Of a stretch of 64,000 nt of DNA, positions 46,839 to 54,930 are shown in pieces. Made by a program: the position numbers and the translations under genes. The first letter of the stretch is position 1. Each line of letters begins with the position of its first letter. The DNA comes from Hoyosella rhizosphaerae (GTDB lineage: Bacteria > Actinomycetota > Actinomycetes > Mycobacteriales > Mycobacteriaceae). Under the pieces are notes generated by a model that searched no databases, was not told where the DNA came from, and saw only the letters and a list, made by a program, of their open reading frames with translations. Where the stretch lies: the NCBI RefSeq assembly GCF_014643175.1, contig NZ_BMJH01000001.1, forward strand, positions 186,001 to 250,000, read 5' to 3'.

Positions 46839-48179
46839 ATGCTTGACCGTCATCTCGGTTTCTTGGATGCTTTGCGTGCCGCAGGTATTCCCGCTTCGAC
46901 CTCGGAGGGACTTGATTCTCTGCGGGGGATCGAGGCGTCGACTCCTCTTGATCGACGGAGGCTTCGCGCGGTCTATTTGGCGACGCTCGTGAAACGTCAA
47001 TCGCATCGACAGCTGTTCGATAGCTTGTTCAACCTGTGGTTCCCGGACAATGCAGCCGCTCGCGAGCCGCGAGCAGAGCAGGGGGCGGAAGCTCCGTCGA
47101 TACAGCAGGTTTTGCGCGCCGAACTCACCGAGACGGTCCTCCATGGTGACGATACGGATCTGTACGAGGTTGCGCGGGAAGCGGTTGAGCAACTCGGCCA
47201 GATCCCTAGCGCGGGTGGCACAGGAACATCGTGGTCGCCGGCGACGGTGATCACCACGATGTCACCGCGAACCCTGATGGCCGGGTTGATGAAAGCTGCC
47301 GACGAGGAGTCAGCCTTGCCCGCATCGATCGCCCGGGCCCGGTTTGATGGCAGGCTTCAACGCTTTGAGGAACTGGTGCAGGCTGAGACGCAGCGGCGGA
47401 TCCTTGAAGACAAGGGAGTCGGCGCGGACTTGGTGCACGTGAAGCCTCTGGAGATGGTGAGTTTCGGTGCCGCCTCCAAGGCCGAGATTGCGGAGATGCG
47501 ACGCCAGCTGTACCCCCTCGCTCGGCGGCTAGCAACGCGGATGAGTATGAAGCGCCACCACGGTCGCAGGGGGGCACTCGATTTCCGGCGCACTATCCGT
47601 GCGTCGCTGAGTACGGGTGGTGTCCCGGTGCATCTGGCTCACCGCCCGAAGCGACCGCACCGCCCCGAGCTAGTGGTGCTGTGCGACATCAGTTCGTCGG
47701 GGGCGACTTTCGCCCGGTTTGCGTTGCTGCTGGTTGCGGCGTTGCAGCAAGAGTTCACCCGTGTTCGTTCCTTCGTGTTTATCAATTCGCCCGAGGAAGT
47801 CACGGAGCACTTTGCCCGCCACCACGATGCGTTCGACGCGTTGGCAGCGATGGAAAATGGGATCACCCAGCAGGTCATGGGTAGCGGAACTGACTATGGG
47901 CAGGTCTTCAGCACATTCGCGTCGACGTACGCAGATTCCCTAACCCCTCGGTCGACGCTGCTGATTATCGGGGATGCACGTGCCAACAACTTGCCACCCC
48001 GCGTCGATGCTGTTGCGGGCCTCGCCGATCGCGCCCTCCGCGCGTACTGGCTCAACCCCGAGCCGAATGCCAGTTGGGGGACCGGTGATTCTGCGGCTCT
48101 TGAGTACGCCGAGGTGATCGACATGCTCGAGTGCCGCAATCTCGCGCAGTTGACCGAGGTTATCGAGAGGCTTGGGTAG
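46839..48179 (+). CDS. VWA-domain protein (CoxE-like), MoxR partner
   Basis: A 446-residue protein of the CoxE family. The C-terminal half holds a von Willebrand type A domain (Val-Leu-Cys-Asp-Ile-Ser-Ser-Ser near residue 285, a MIDAS metal site; later Gly-Ser-Gly-Thr-Asp-Tyr). The N-terminal half is helical and charged, ending with Lys-Arg-His-His-Gly-Arg-Arg-Gly. The gene follows the MoxR gene at 4 bases and is surely co-translated. In carboxydotrophs such pairs mature CO dehydrogenase; in other bacteria the client is often unknown. Confidence 0.9.
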   Translation: MLDRHLGFLDALRAAGIPASTSEGLDSLRGIEASTPLDRRRLRAVYLATLVKRQSHRQLFDSLFNLWFPDNAAAREPRAEQGAEAPSIQQVLRAELTETVLHGDDTDLYEVAREAVEQLGQIPSAGGTGTSWSPATVITTMSPRTLMAGLMKAADEESALPASIARARFDGRLQRFEELVQAETQRRILEDKGVGADLVHVKPLEMVSFGAASKAEIAEMRRQLYPLARRLATRMSMKRHHGRRGALDFRRTIRASLSTGGVPVHLAHRPKRPHRPELVVLCDISSSGATFARFALLLVAALQQEFTRVRSFVFINSPEEVTEHFARHHDAFDALAAMENGITQQVMGSGTDYGQVFSTFASTYADSLTPRSTLLIIGDARANNLPPRVDAVAGLADRALRAYWLNPEPNASWGTGDSAALEYAEVIDMLECRNLAQLTEVIERLG

Positions 48180-48193
48180 GTTCTTAAAGATCG

Positions 48194-49537
48194 TTAGGCA
48201 TCTGCCGGGAGGTAGTGCCGGAACTTCCCACCGGGGCTGATCCGTGGCGGTTCGTTGGCTAGTTCGATTGTGAAATGGGCGAGGTCGTGCTCGGCGAGCA
48301 GGGTCTTGAGTTCTTCGCGGACCTTTGGCCACAACTCATCGGCGCGCAGCCCGTCTGCCGGGAGCATCCGGACCTGCAGCGCACTCGGACCCGCCTGCAC
48401 CAGTTGGAACTTGCGGACGCCGTCCACTCGTCTTGCGAGCGAGCGGACCAGGACCTGCGCGATAACCGCAGGTGCGCCTTCTTCGTTGCGCAACACGTCA
48501 GCAGTGCGGCCCTGCACCTTAAACGCCGGATAGGGACTGCCGCAGGGGCACGGATCTGGTCGTTGCAGGACAGCGTCACCGAGTTCGTAACGTAGCAACG
48601 GCTGGGTCCTGCGATACAGCACACTGATCAGCACTGAATGCGAAAGGACACCGGCGGGGGTGGGTGAGTAGTCCGCCTCGACCGGCTCGAAGACTACCCA
48701 GTCGGTGAACACGTGATGCCATCCTTGAGCGCAACTCTTGCTCAGCCTCAGTGCCTCGTTCGCCGCGTACACGTCGACGAGGTGGGCGCCGAACTCCCGA
48801 ATGATGGAGGCACGCTCCTCGTCGGAGAGTGTTTCCCCGGCGATCAACACGACCGCTGGTGAGATGCTCAGGCGTCCCGCCGCTTTCTCCCCGGCGAGTA
48901 GCGCCACGATACCTGATGTCCCGGTCACGATCGCTGGATCGAACGCGTTGAGCTGCGCGACGAGCTCAGACAACGGTTGAAGCGAGGAGTAGCGCTGGTG
49001 CCTTTTGTTGCCCGTGCCGTGAGCCTGCACCCATGTGGAGTTCAACACGTGGTGTCCCGCTAGATCCATGATCGTCGCCGTGCGGATGCCCTTCGTGAGC
49101 AACCGGAACAAGCGTATGGGCAATAGGAGCGGGCCTATCGAGCTGGGGCTATATGCCGGTCCGGACACGGCGCGCAGCTCGTCTGCGGAGATGATGAAAA
49201 ATCCTCGCCGCCCTGTCGACCCCGATGTTGTAGTGAGAAGGTACTTGTCGAGGAATTTGGTACCGATCAGGTCGGGTCTGGCGAGGAACTTCTCGACCTG
49301 ATCAAGGGTGATGTCGCGGTCGGTGGTCCATCGGTCGAAATCGGCCATGAGCCCGGGCTTGGTGGTGACGGGCAGCATCTGCGGATCGGTGACGGATTCA
49401 GGCATGTCCCGGTATAGCTCGGCGAACAATGGGGAGTGGGCGCGCGCGTGGGCAACGGCGTCAGCGAGCCGTTCGCGTTGCCGGGACTGGATTTCTCCAG
49501 TGGATGGGTTCTTGCTCGCAAGCGGGTTGCTGAGCAC
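48194..49537 (-). CDS. Phenylacetate-CoA ligase-like (PaaK/FadD-like) enzyme
   Basis: A 447-residue adenylate-forming enzyme of the PaaK/coenzyme F390 synthetase-like group. Seen: Thr-Thr-Thr-Ser-Gly-Ser-Thr-Gly-Arg-Arg-Gly near residue 103, the AMP-binding P-loop, Asp-Val-Tyr-Ala-Ala-Asn-Glu near 258, Tyr-Glu-Leu-Gly-Asp-Ala near 315 and Pro-Cys-Pro-Cys-Gly-Ser-Pro-Tyr-Pro after it. The substrate is an unidentified carboxylic acid. It converges on the CoxE-like gene and is divergent from the first desaturase. Confidence 0.82.
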   Translation of the reverse strand: MLSNPLASKNPSTGEIQSRQRERLADAVAHARAHSPLFAELYRDMPESVTDPQMLPVTTKPGLMADFDRWTTDRDITLDQVEKFLARPDLIGTKFLDKYLLTTTSGSTGRRGFFIISADELRAVSGPAYSPSSIGPLLLPIRLFRLLTKGIRTATIMDLAGHHVLNSTWVQAHGTGNKRHQRYSSLQPLSELVAQLNAFDPAIVTGTSGIVALLAGEKAAGRLSISPAVVLIAGETLSDEERASIIREFGAHLVDVYAANEALRLSKSCAQGWHHVFTDWVVFEPVEADYSPTPAGVLSHSVLISVLYRRTQPLLRYELGDAVLQRPDPCPCGSPYPAFKVQGRTADVLRNEEGAPAVIAQVLVRSLARRVDGVRKFQLVQAGPSALQVRMLPADGLRADELWPKVREELKTLLAEHDLAHFTIELANEPPRISPGGKFRHYLPADA

Positions 49538-49685
49538 ATGCGCTCCGATCGTTAGCTGCCAGGACGGCGTGGATCCGGTGGGAACATCTTCCGAGGCTTC
49601 GGGGGAACACGTGAAAGATGTTGACTGGTTGCCACGCTATCGTGTTGTGCGTTCGTACGCGTCCTACAACACGCCGAACGCCGAA

Positions 49686-49713
49686 TGGACATTTCAGTGA
49701 ACACCTGTACTCT
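49686..49713 (+). promoter_or_regulatory. Promoter with embedded inverted repeat, copy 1
   Basis: TGGACA (49686-49691), a 16-base spacer and TACTCT (49708-49713) look like -35 and -10 boxes. The spacer includes GTGAACACCTGTACTC, an imperfect inverted repeat. The same layout and 17 of 18 bases of GTGAACACMTGTACTCTC recur at 51343-51370. TetR-type regulators of fatty acid desaturation such as DesT bind inverted repeats of this general kind. Confidence 0.6.
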
Positions 49714-49853
49714 CGGGTATGTGGGGCAAATTGTCCAGCGCAAGGTAGGCGACCTAACAATGCGGCCCAACTCAATCTGAAATGGCCTCTGAGCAGGCCT
49801 GGAAGGCAGCCCTCACGCCGGTGTATGGCCGCCGACGAGGGCAGAGACGCTTT

Positions 49854-49901
49854 CAGATTCATGTAACGGCGCCTTGCGGAGACGAGAACGTCAACCTCTA
49901 A
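49854..49901 (+). pseudogene. 3' remnant of a deleted reductase copy
   Basis: Fifteen codons plus stop encode Gln-Ile-His-Val-Thr-Ala-Pro-Cys-Gly-Asp-Glu-Asn-Val-Asn-Leu. This equals the C-terminus of the reductase at 51423-52541 at 12 of 15 residues (that protein has Cys for His and Val-Ser for Glu-Asn). The remnant stands 34 bases before the first desaturase, as the intact reductase stands 37 bases before the second. Confidence 0.85.
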
Positions 49902-49935
49902 TCACCCCAGAAGCGCTAGCAAAGGACAAATTATC

Positions 49936-51063
49936 GTGATTACTACCCACCCAGATCTCACCGCCGATCAGATCGAAGCACTCGGCCAGGACTTCGACGC
50001 CATCCGCGCGGAGGTCGTCGCTGACCTCGGCCAGCGTGACGCCGACTACATTCGCAACATCATCGACGTTCAGCGCAAGCTCGAGGTCGCAGGGCGCGTC
50101 TTCCTGTGGGCAGGAGTCGTTCCGCCATTCTGGTTGGCCGGTGTCGCTTCGCTGGGTGCCGCCAAGATCCTCGACAACATGGAGATCGGGCACAACGTCA
50201 TGCACGGCCAGTACGACTGGATGCAAGACACCGAGCTAACATCGAAGAACTTCGAGTGGGACAACACCATTTCGGCGGACAGCTGGCGCTACACCCACAA
50301 CTACGTGCACCACACCTACACCAACATCATCGGTAAGGACCACGACGCAGGTGGCTACGGTGTCATGCGTTTGACTGAGGAAACCCCGTGGCACCCAATT
50401 TGGTTGCTCAATCCAGTCTTCGCGGTACTGGTGCAGTCCTTCTTCCAGTGGGGAGCCGCCCTGCAAGAAGCCGAGGTCGAGAAGGTCATCCGTGGCGAGA
50501 AAACCTTCGCCGACGCCCGTGAAAGCTTTGGCCGCGCACTCGGCAAGGGGCGCAAGCAGGCTTTGAAGGATTACCTGATCTTCCCGGCATTGTCCGGTCC
50601 GTTCTTCCCGGTAACCTTCGCGGGCAACGTCGCGGCCAACTTCATCCGCAACATCTGGTCGTCGGCGATCATTTTCAACGGTCACTTCCCGGCCAACGTG
50701 CAGGAGTTCTCGATCGAGGAGACTGAAAACGAGTCGAAGGGCGCGTGGTACTACCGCCAGGTCTTGGGTTCGGCCAACTTCACTGGCGGCAAACTTATGC
50801 ACATCATGTCTGGCAACCTGAGCTTCCAGATTGAGCACCACCTGTATCCCGACCTGCCGGCGCACCGCTACGCCGAACTATCCCCGAAGGTTCAGGAAGT
50901 CTGCGCGAAGTACGGCCTGCCCTACAACACGGGTACGTTCCTCGGCCAGTTCGGATCGGTCTACAAGAAGATCTTCCGCCTCGCATTGCCTGATGGCCGA
51001 GCGGCAAAGGTCCAGCGCGCCGCTAGCACGAGCATCAACAGTCGCGAGCTTGTCGCTGCCTGA
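49936..51063 (+). CDS. Membrane fatty acid (acyl-CoA) desaturase, DesA3-like, copy 1
   Basis: A 375-residue di-iron membrane desaturase. The three histidine boxes are His-Asn-Val-Met-His (near residue 86), His-Asn-Tyr-Val-His-His (near 120) and Gln-Ile-Glu-His-His (near 300), with hydrophobic stretches between them. Relatives such as M. tuberculosis DesA3 introduce the delta-9 double bond into stearoyl-CoA using electrons from a ferredoxin-type reductase (Rv3230c). The protein is about nine-tenths identical to the copy at 52579. Its own upstream reductase has been lost, so it must use the shared one. A strong terminator follows. Confidence 0.94.
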   Translation: MITTHPDLTADQIEALGQDFDAIRAEVVADLGQRDADYIRNIIDVQRKLEVAGRVFLWAGVVPPFWLAGVASLGAAKILDNMEIGHNVMHGQYDWMQDTELTSKNFEWDNTISADSWRYTHNYVHHTYTNIIGKDHDAGGYGVMRLTEETPWHPIWLLNPVFAVLVQSFFQWGAALQEAEVEKVIRGEKTFADARESFGRALGKGRKQALKDYLIFPALSGPFFPVTFAGNVAANFIRNIWSSAIIFNGHFPANVQEFSIEETENESKGAWYYRQVLGSANFTGGKLMHIMSGNLSFQIEHHLYPDLPAHRYAELSPKVQEVCAKYGLPYNTGTFLGQFGSVYKKIFRLALPDGRAAKVQRAASTSINSRELVAA

Positions 51064-51070
51064 TCAAAAC

Positions 51071-51114
51071 CATGAGCCCCCTTTTCCTCGCGGAACTGGG
51101 GGCTCATGTTTTTT
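51071..51114 (+). terminator. Rho-independent terminator after desaturase 1
   Basis: CATGAGCCCCC (51071-51081) pairs perfectly with GGGGGCTCATG (51098-51108), followed by TTTTTT. It separates desaturase 1 from the reductase-desaturase 2 operon. Confidence 0.93.
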
Positions 51115-51147
51115 CTCATCGGTTGGCTATCTGAGGGCTGCAGCTCT

Positions 51148-51333
51148 CTAGGAACCGCGGTCGCCGAGTCGTAGTTGACCGGTGCTATCCAGCGGCTTGG
51201 GCAACTGTTCAAGTGATCCGGTGTACTCGGTCAACGGTTGGGCAACCAGTTGAGCCAACATCTGTTCACTGCATAAATCTCCGGCTTGACGGGTAAAAGC
51301 GCAGGTCAATAGCACGTGTTCGGGAACACACCG
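51148..51333 (-). pseudogene. Possible 3' fragment of a lost gene
   Basis: On the minus strand a frame of 61 codons, open from 51333 to a TAG at 51148, reads like real protein (e.g. Glu-Gln-Met-Leu-Ala-Gln-Leu-Val-Ala-Gln-Pro-Leu-Thr-Glu-Tyr) but has no good start or ribosome site. Its upstream end reaches into the promoter region of the reductase. It may be the truncated end of a gene broken when the desaturase locus was duplicated. I do not recognise the family, and chance is possible. Confidence 0.3.
51316..51329. promoter_or_regulatory. Perfect inverted repeat upstream of the reductase promoter
   Basis: GTGTTC-GG-GAACAC is a perfect 6-bp inverted repeat 13 bases before the -35 box. Its half-site GAACAC also occurs in the promoter spacer (GTGAACAC), suggesting two binding sites for one regulator. 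Confidence 0.5.
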
Positions 51334-51342
51334 TCAAATGTA

Positions 51343-51370
51343 TTGAGAATCGAGTGAACACATGTACTCT
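51343..51370 (+). promoter_or_regulatory. Promoter with embedded inverted repeat, copy 2
   Basis: TTGAGA (51343-51348), 16-base spacer, TACTCT (51365-51370). The spacer carries GTGAACACATGTACTC as in copy 1 at 49686-49713. It should drive the reductase and desaturase 2. Confidence 0.62.
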
Positions 51371-51422
51371 CAATGCAACGGGCTGAACGGCCCAGTACAC
51401 GTCATAAACCTGAGGAGTGTAG

Positions 51423-52541
51423 ATGCGTACAGCAATGAGTGTGGTGACGTCATCGCGACCAGGACGACGCGTTCTGGGTTCATCGATCGCCCGAGCAATG
51501 GCAAGCCCCCACAGCGTGGACCGCTACGTCAGCATGATCGACCCCGCGTGGTCGCTCACCGACATCCGCGCCGAGGTGACCACAGTTGAGCACAAGACGA
51601 GCGATAGCGTCACCCTGACACTGCGTCCCAACGCGAACTGGCAAGGCTTCCGAGCAGGCCAGTTTGTGCGCCTATCCGTCGATATCGACGGTATCCGCCG
51701 CACACGCTGCTACTCGCCAGCAGATTCACAGTTCCGCCGCGACGGTCGCATCGAGCTCACCATCAAGGTGGACCCGAACGGCCTCGTCTCCCGCTACCTG
51801 AGTGACAACGCCAAGCCAGGGATGATCGTCACCCTTTCGGAGGCGCAGGGCGAGTTCTTCGTCCCACTGCCGCACCCGCGACGCATCTTGCTGATCAGCG
51901 GCGGCTCCGGCATCACCCCGGTGATGTCGATGCTGCGGACGCTCTGCGACAAGGCATACAACGGCAAGATCACTTTCTTGCACTACGCGTTCACTGAAGA
52001 CGACATCATTTACCGCCGCGAACTCGACGAGCTCAAAGAGCTCTACCCGACCGTGAAGATCGTGCGGGCGTACACCGAGCAAGAGACCGGCGGAGACCTT
52101 CACGGGTACTTCAACCGCGAACACCTTGTTGCAGCGGAACCGTACTTCCATGATGCAGAGACCTTCCTGTGTGGACCGCTGCCCCTGATGGACGCAGTAC
52201 GCAAGGTTTACGCCGAGGACGGCCTCGACGACCAGCTTCACCTCGAGCAGTTCGCGGCACCAGTACGCACGGTCCCATCTGATGATGTTGACGGCGACCT
52301 GTCATTCACCTTCGCCGACAAGAAGGTGACCAACAACGGCCGCAGCATTCTTGAGCAGGCCGAGGAAGCGGGCCTTACTCCGGAGTATGGCTGCCGGATG
52401 GGCATCTGCTTCTCGTGCACCAAACGTAAAGACTTCGGTACGACACGCAATGTCATGACGGGCGAACTGGATTCCGAAGAAAACAAGGACATCCAGATTT
52501 GCGTAACGGCGCCCTGCGGCGACGTCAGCGTCAACCTCTAA
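51423..52541 (+). CDS. Ferredoxin/FAD reductase partner of the desaturases (Rv3230c-like)
   Basis: A 372-residue electron-transfer protein that passes electrons from NAD(P)H through FAD and a 2Fe-2S cluster to the desaturase. FAD motif Arg-Cys-Tyr-Ser-Pro near residue 95; NAD(P) motif Gly-Gly-Ser-Gly-Ile-Thr-Pro-Val near 160; C-terminal plant-type ferredoxin domain with Cys-Arg-Met-Gly-Ile-Cys-Phe-Ser-Cys near 325 and a last Cys in Gln-Ile-Cys-Val. It is 37 bases upstream of desaturase 2 and is the only intact copy for both desaturases. Confidence 0.93.
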   Translation: MRTAMSVVTSSRPGRRVLGSSIARAMASPHSVDRYVSMIDPAWSLTDIRAEVTTVEHKTSDSVTLTLRPNANWQGFRAGQFVRLSVDIDGIRRTRCYSPADSQFRRDGRIELTIKVDPNGLVSRYLSDNAKPGMIVTLSEAQGEFFVPLPHPRRILLISGGSGITPVMSMLRTLCDKAYNGKITFLHYAFTEDDIIYRRELDELKELYPTVKIVRAYTEQETGGDLHGYFNREHLVAAEPYFHDAETFLCGPLPLMDAVRKVYAEDGLDDQLHLEQFAAPVRTVPSDDVDGDLSFTFADKKVTNNGRSILEQAEEAGLTPEYGCRMGICFSCTKRKDFGTTRNVMTGELDSEENKDIQICVTAPCGDVSVNL

Positions 52542-52578
52542 CCAACTTTCACGATTCAACAGTTAAGGACTCTTAATC

Positions 52579-53712
52579 ATGATTACTACCCACCCAGAAC
52601 TCACCGCCGACCAGATCGAAGCACTCGGCAAAGAACTCGACGCCATCCGCCAAGAGGTCGTTGCTGACCTCGGCCAGCGTGACGCCGACTACATCCGCAA
52701 CATCATCGACGTCCAGCGCAAACTCGAAGTAGCCGGACGCGCATTCCTGTGGGCCGGAATCATCCCGCCGTTCTGGTTGGCCGGAGTAGCGTCACTGGGC
52801 GCAGCTAAGATCCTCGACAACATGGAAATCGGCCACAACGTCATGCACGGCCAGTACGACTGGATGCAGGACCCTGAGCTGACCTCGAAGAACTTCGAGT
52901 GGGACAACACCATCTCATCGGACAGCTGGCGCTACACCCACAACTACGTGCACCACACCTACACCAACATCGTCGGTAAGGACCACGACGCTAGCGGCTA
53001 CGGTGTCATGCGCATGACCGAGGAAACCCCGTGGCACCCAGTCTGGTTGCTCAACCCGGTCTTCGCGATCTTGCTGCAGTCATTCTTCCAGTGGGGCACC
53101 GCCTTGCAAGAAGCAGAGGCTGAGAAGGTCATCCGTGGCGAGAAAAGCTTTGCGGACGCTCGTGAAAGCTTTGGCCGCGCGCTCGACAAGGGCCGTAAGC
53201 AAGCACTCAAGGACTACCTGATCTTCCCGGCACTATCAGGTCCGTTCTTCCCTGTCACCTTCGCAGGTAACGTCGCTGCAAACTTCATCCGCAACATCTG
53301 GTCGTCCGCAGTGATCTTCAACGGTCACTTCCCAGCCAACGTGCAGGAATTCTCGATCGAGGAAACCGAAAACGAGTCCAAGGGCGCGTGGTACTACCGC
53401 CAGATCCTCGGCTCAGCTAACTTCCACGGCGGTCGGCTCATGCACATCATGTCCGGCAACCTGAGCTTCCAGATTGAGCACCACCTGTTCCCAGACGTCC
53501 CAGCGCACCGCTACGCCGAGATGTCCCCTAAGGTCCAGGAAGTTTGCGCCAAGTATGGCCTGCCCTACAACACGGGCTCGTTCCTCGGCCAGTTCGGATC
53601 GGTCTACAAGAAGATCTTCCGCCTCGCCCTTCCTGATGGCCGCAAGGCGAAGGCACAGAAAGCAGAGCTCGCCAAGGCCAGCTCCAACGTGCGCGAACTC
53701 GTCGCCGCCTAA
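52579..53712 (+). CDS. Membrane fatty acid (acyl-CoA) desaturase, DesA3-like, copy 2
   Basis: A 377-residue desaturase with the same three histidine boxes as copy 1 and the same termini (Met-Ile-Thr-Thr-His-Pro at the start, Arg-Glu-Leu-Val-Ala-Ala at the end). Differences are mostly conservative; the C-terminal tail differs most (Ala-Lys-Ala-Gln-Lys-Ala-Glu-Leu). It forms an operon with the reductase directly upstream, the arrangement of M. tuberculosis Rv3230c-desA3. A rho-independent terminator follows. Confidence 0.94.
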   Translation: MITTHPELTADQIEALGKELDAIRQEVVADLGQRDADYIRNIIDVQRKLEVAGRAFLWAGIIPPFWLAGVASLGAAKILDNMEIGHNVMHGQYDWMQDPELTSKNFEWDNTISSDSWRYTHNYVHHTYTNIVGKDHDASGYGVMRMTEETPWHPVWLLNPVFAILLQSFFQWGTALQEAEAEKVIRGEKSFADARESFGRALDKGRKQALKDYLIFPALSGPFFPVTFAGNVAANFIRNIWSSAVIFNGHFPANVQEFSIEETENESKGAWYYRQILGSANFHGGRLMHIMSGNLSFQIEHHLFPDVPAHRYAEMSPKVQEVCAKYGLPYNTGSFLGQFGSVYKKIFRLALPDGRKAKAQKAELAKASSNVRELVAA

Positions 53713-53720
53713 TTGAACAT

Positions 53721-53769
53721 CACGACATGATCCCCGGTTCCCTCGCGGAACCGGGGCTCGTCGTGTTTT
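53721..53769 (+). terminator. Rho-independent terminator after desaturase 2
   Basis: CACGAC (53721-53726) with GTCGTG (53760-53765) and CCCCGGTTCC (53732-53741) with GGAACCGGGG (53747-53756) form a long stem, followed by TTTT. It ends the reductase-desaturase operon. Confidence 0.92.
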
Positions 53770-53864
53770 GGCCTTTCGCTGCTGTCAGCCGCCACGATGC
53801 CGCGCTGCGAAGAAAGCTACAGTAATCAGATGCGGCGACGAGTGCGCGCCGCGGAGAGGCACGA

Positions 53865-54254
53865 ATGATTGTCGTAGGTCTCATATTTGCTGGAATCGCA
53901 GCCTTAGTTCATCTGTACATTTTTTACCTAGAGTCGTTGGCGTGGGAGTCTCCACAGGCACGTGCGGTGTTTGGTACAGGTAGTGTCGAGGAGGCGCGGG
54001 CAACCCGATTCTTGGCATACAACCAGGGGTTCTACAACCTGTTCCTCGCCATTCTGGCTGCACTCGGCATCATTTTCGTAGCCGTAGGCCACCTAGGTGT
54101 GGGGTCGGCATTGGTCTTCGCGGGTACGGGCTCGATGCTCGCCGCGGCACTTGTTCTGTTTGTGTCGTCGAAACCGCACCGGTCAGCCGCAGTGAAGCAG
54201 GGCTTGTTCCCTCTGCTAGCCGTGGGTGCTCTCGCTATCGGACTGTTGGTGTAG
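53865..54254 (+). CDS. DUF1304-like small membrane protein
   Basis: A 129-residue protein with four hydrophobic helices. It begins Met-Ile-Val-Val-Gly-Leu-Ile-Phe-Ala-Gly-Ile-Ala-Ala-Leu-Val-His and contains Tyr-Asn-Gln-Gly-Phe-Tyr-Asn-Leu-Phe-Leu-Ala, both typical of DUF1304 proteins. GAGAGGCACGA gives a ribosome site. Function of the family is unknown. It converges on the LEH-like gene. Confidence 0.8.
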   Translation: MIVVGLIFAGIAALVHLYIFYLESLAWESPQARAVFGTGSVEEARATRFLAYNQGFYNLFLAILAALGIIFVAVGHLGVGSALVFAGTGSMLAAALVLFVSSKPHRSAAVKQGLFPLLAVGALAIGLLV

Positions 54255-54285
54255 CTCCTAGAAGGCGACGCAACTACTCATCGGT

Positions 54286-54320
54286 CCGCCGAACGGTTTG
54301 TCACAACCTACGTTCGGCGG
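54286..54320. terminator. Bidirectional hairpin between convergent genes
   Basis: CCGCCGAACG (54286-54295) pairs perfectly with CGTTCGGCGG (54311-54320). It lies between the DUF1304-like gene and the leftward LEH-like gene, whose stop codon is inside the loop-proximal side of the right arm. Confidence 0.65.
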
Positions 54321-54790
54321 GCTTGGCTTTTGCCCGAAAGTGCAGCCAGTCCTGGTGCGAACAACGCGAAGGGCTGACGCCGTGGCAACACAATTCCGAC
54401 CAAGCCCCGTATGATCGCGAACGTAAAGTTGGCGTAGTCGAACCGGTCACGCCATACAGAGATTTTCCCGTCGCGGAACTCAAACGTGCCGCACACCCAG
54501 AACTCGATCCGAAATCTTCCAAGGCTGAGAGCATCAGTACGTTCAGTCAACACTGCATCTGTGCCCGTGCCTATGTGATGGAACTGCACGTCAAAGCGCA
54601 TATTCAACTTCTTCATCAATGCGAACGCTCGGCTCACGTTGCGCTTGCCCCGAACCTTGGGAAGAGACACGTTGTGCCACACAAGATCCTCGGTGACGTA
54701 GCTCAACGCCTGGTCAAACTGTTCATCACGCAAAGCCGCTAAAAAGGCAACGACCACTCCGCTGCTCGAATCTTCACCCTCATAAGCCAT
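54308..54790 (-). CDS. Limonene-1,2-epoxide hydrolase/SnoaL-like protein
   Basis: About 160 residues from the ATG at 54790 (Met-Ala-Tyr-Glu-Gly-Glu), preferred over a start at 54811 for its position. The sequence fits the NTF2/limonene-epoxide-hydrolase fold: Val-Val-Ala-Phe-Leu-Ala-Ala-Leu near the start, Tyr-Val-Thr-Glu-Asp-Leu-Val-Trp-His-Asn near residue 35, Glu-Arg-Thr-Asp-Ala-Leu near 90, and Trp-Arg-Asp-Arg-Phe-Asp near 120, with Asp-Arg-Asp-type catalytic residues. It may hydrate an epoxide of fatty acid or sterol origin. Confidence 0.75.
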   Translation of the reverse strand: MAYEGEDSSSGVVVAFLAALRDEQFDQALSYVTEDLVWHNVSLPKVRGKRNVSRAFALMKKLNMRFDVQFHHIGTGTDAVLTERTDALSLGRFRIEFWVCGTFEFRDGKISVWRDRFDYANFTFAIIRGLVGIVLPRRQPFALFAPGLAALSGKSQARRT

Positions 54791-54930
54791 GCGAAACCTC
54801 CACAGGTTCAAAAGCCGTTGCGACGCCTCGTCGCTATTGTGGCAGACAAACGGGCGCAGGCTTCAAGTGTTGGAAGGTTGGGAGCGAAGCCAAGATCCAG
54901 GAGTGCCGAGAAGGTTGCTGCTGTCGGACA

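Larger units (their letters stand above)
49538..49935. other. Gap before the first desaturase, holding duplication scars
   Basis: No complete gene is present. It holds a promoter nearly identical to that of the reductase gene (49686-49713) and the last 15 codons of a deleted reductase copy (49854-49901). The rest shows nothing recognisable. Confidence 0.7.
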
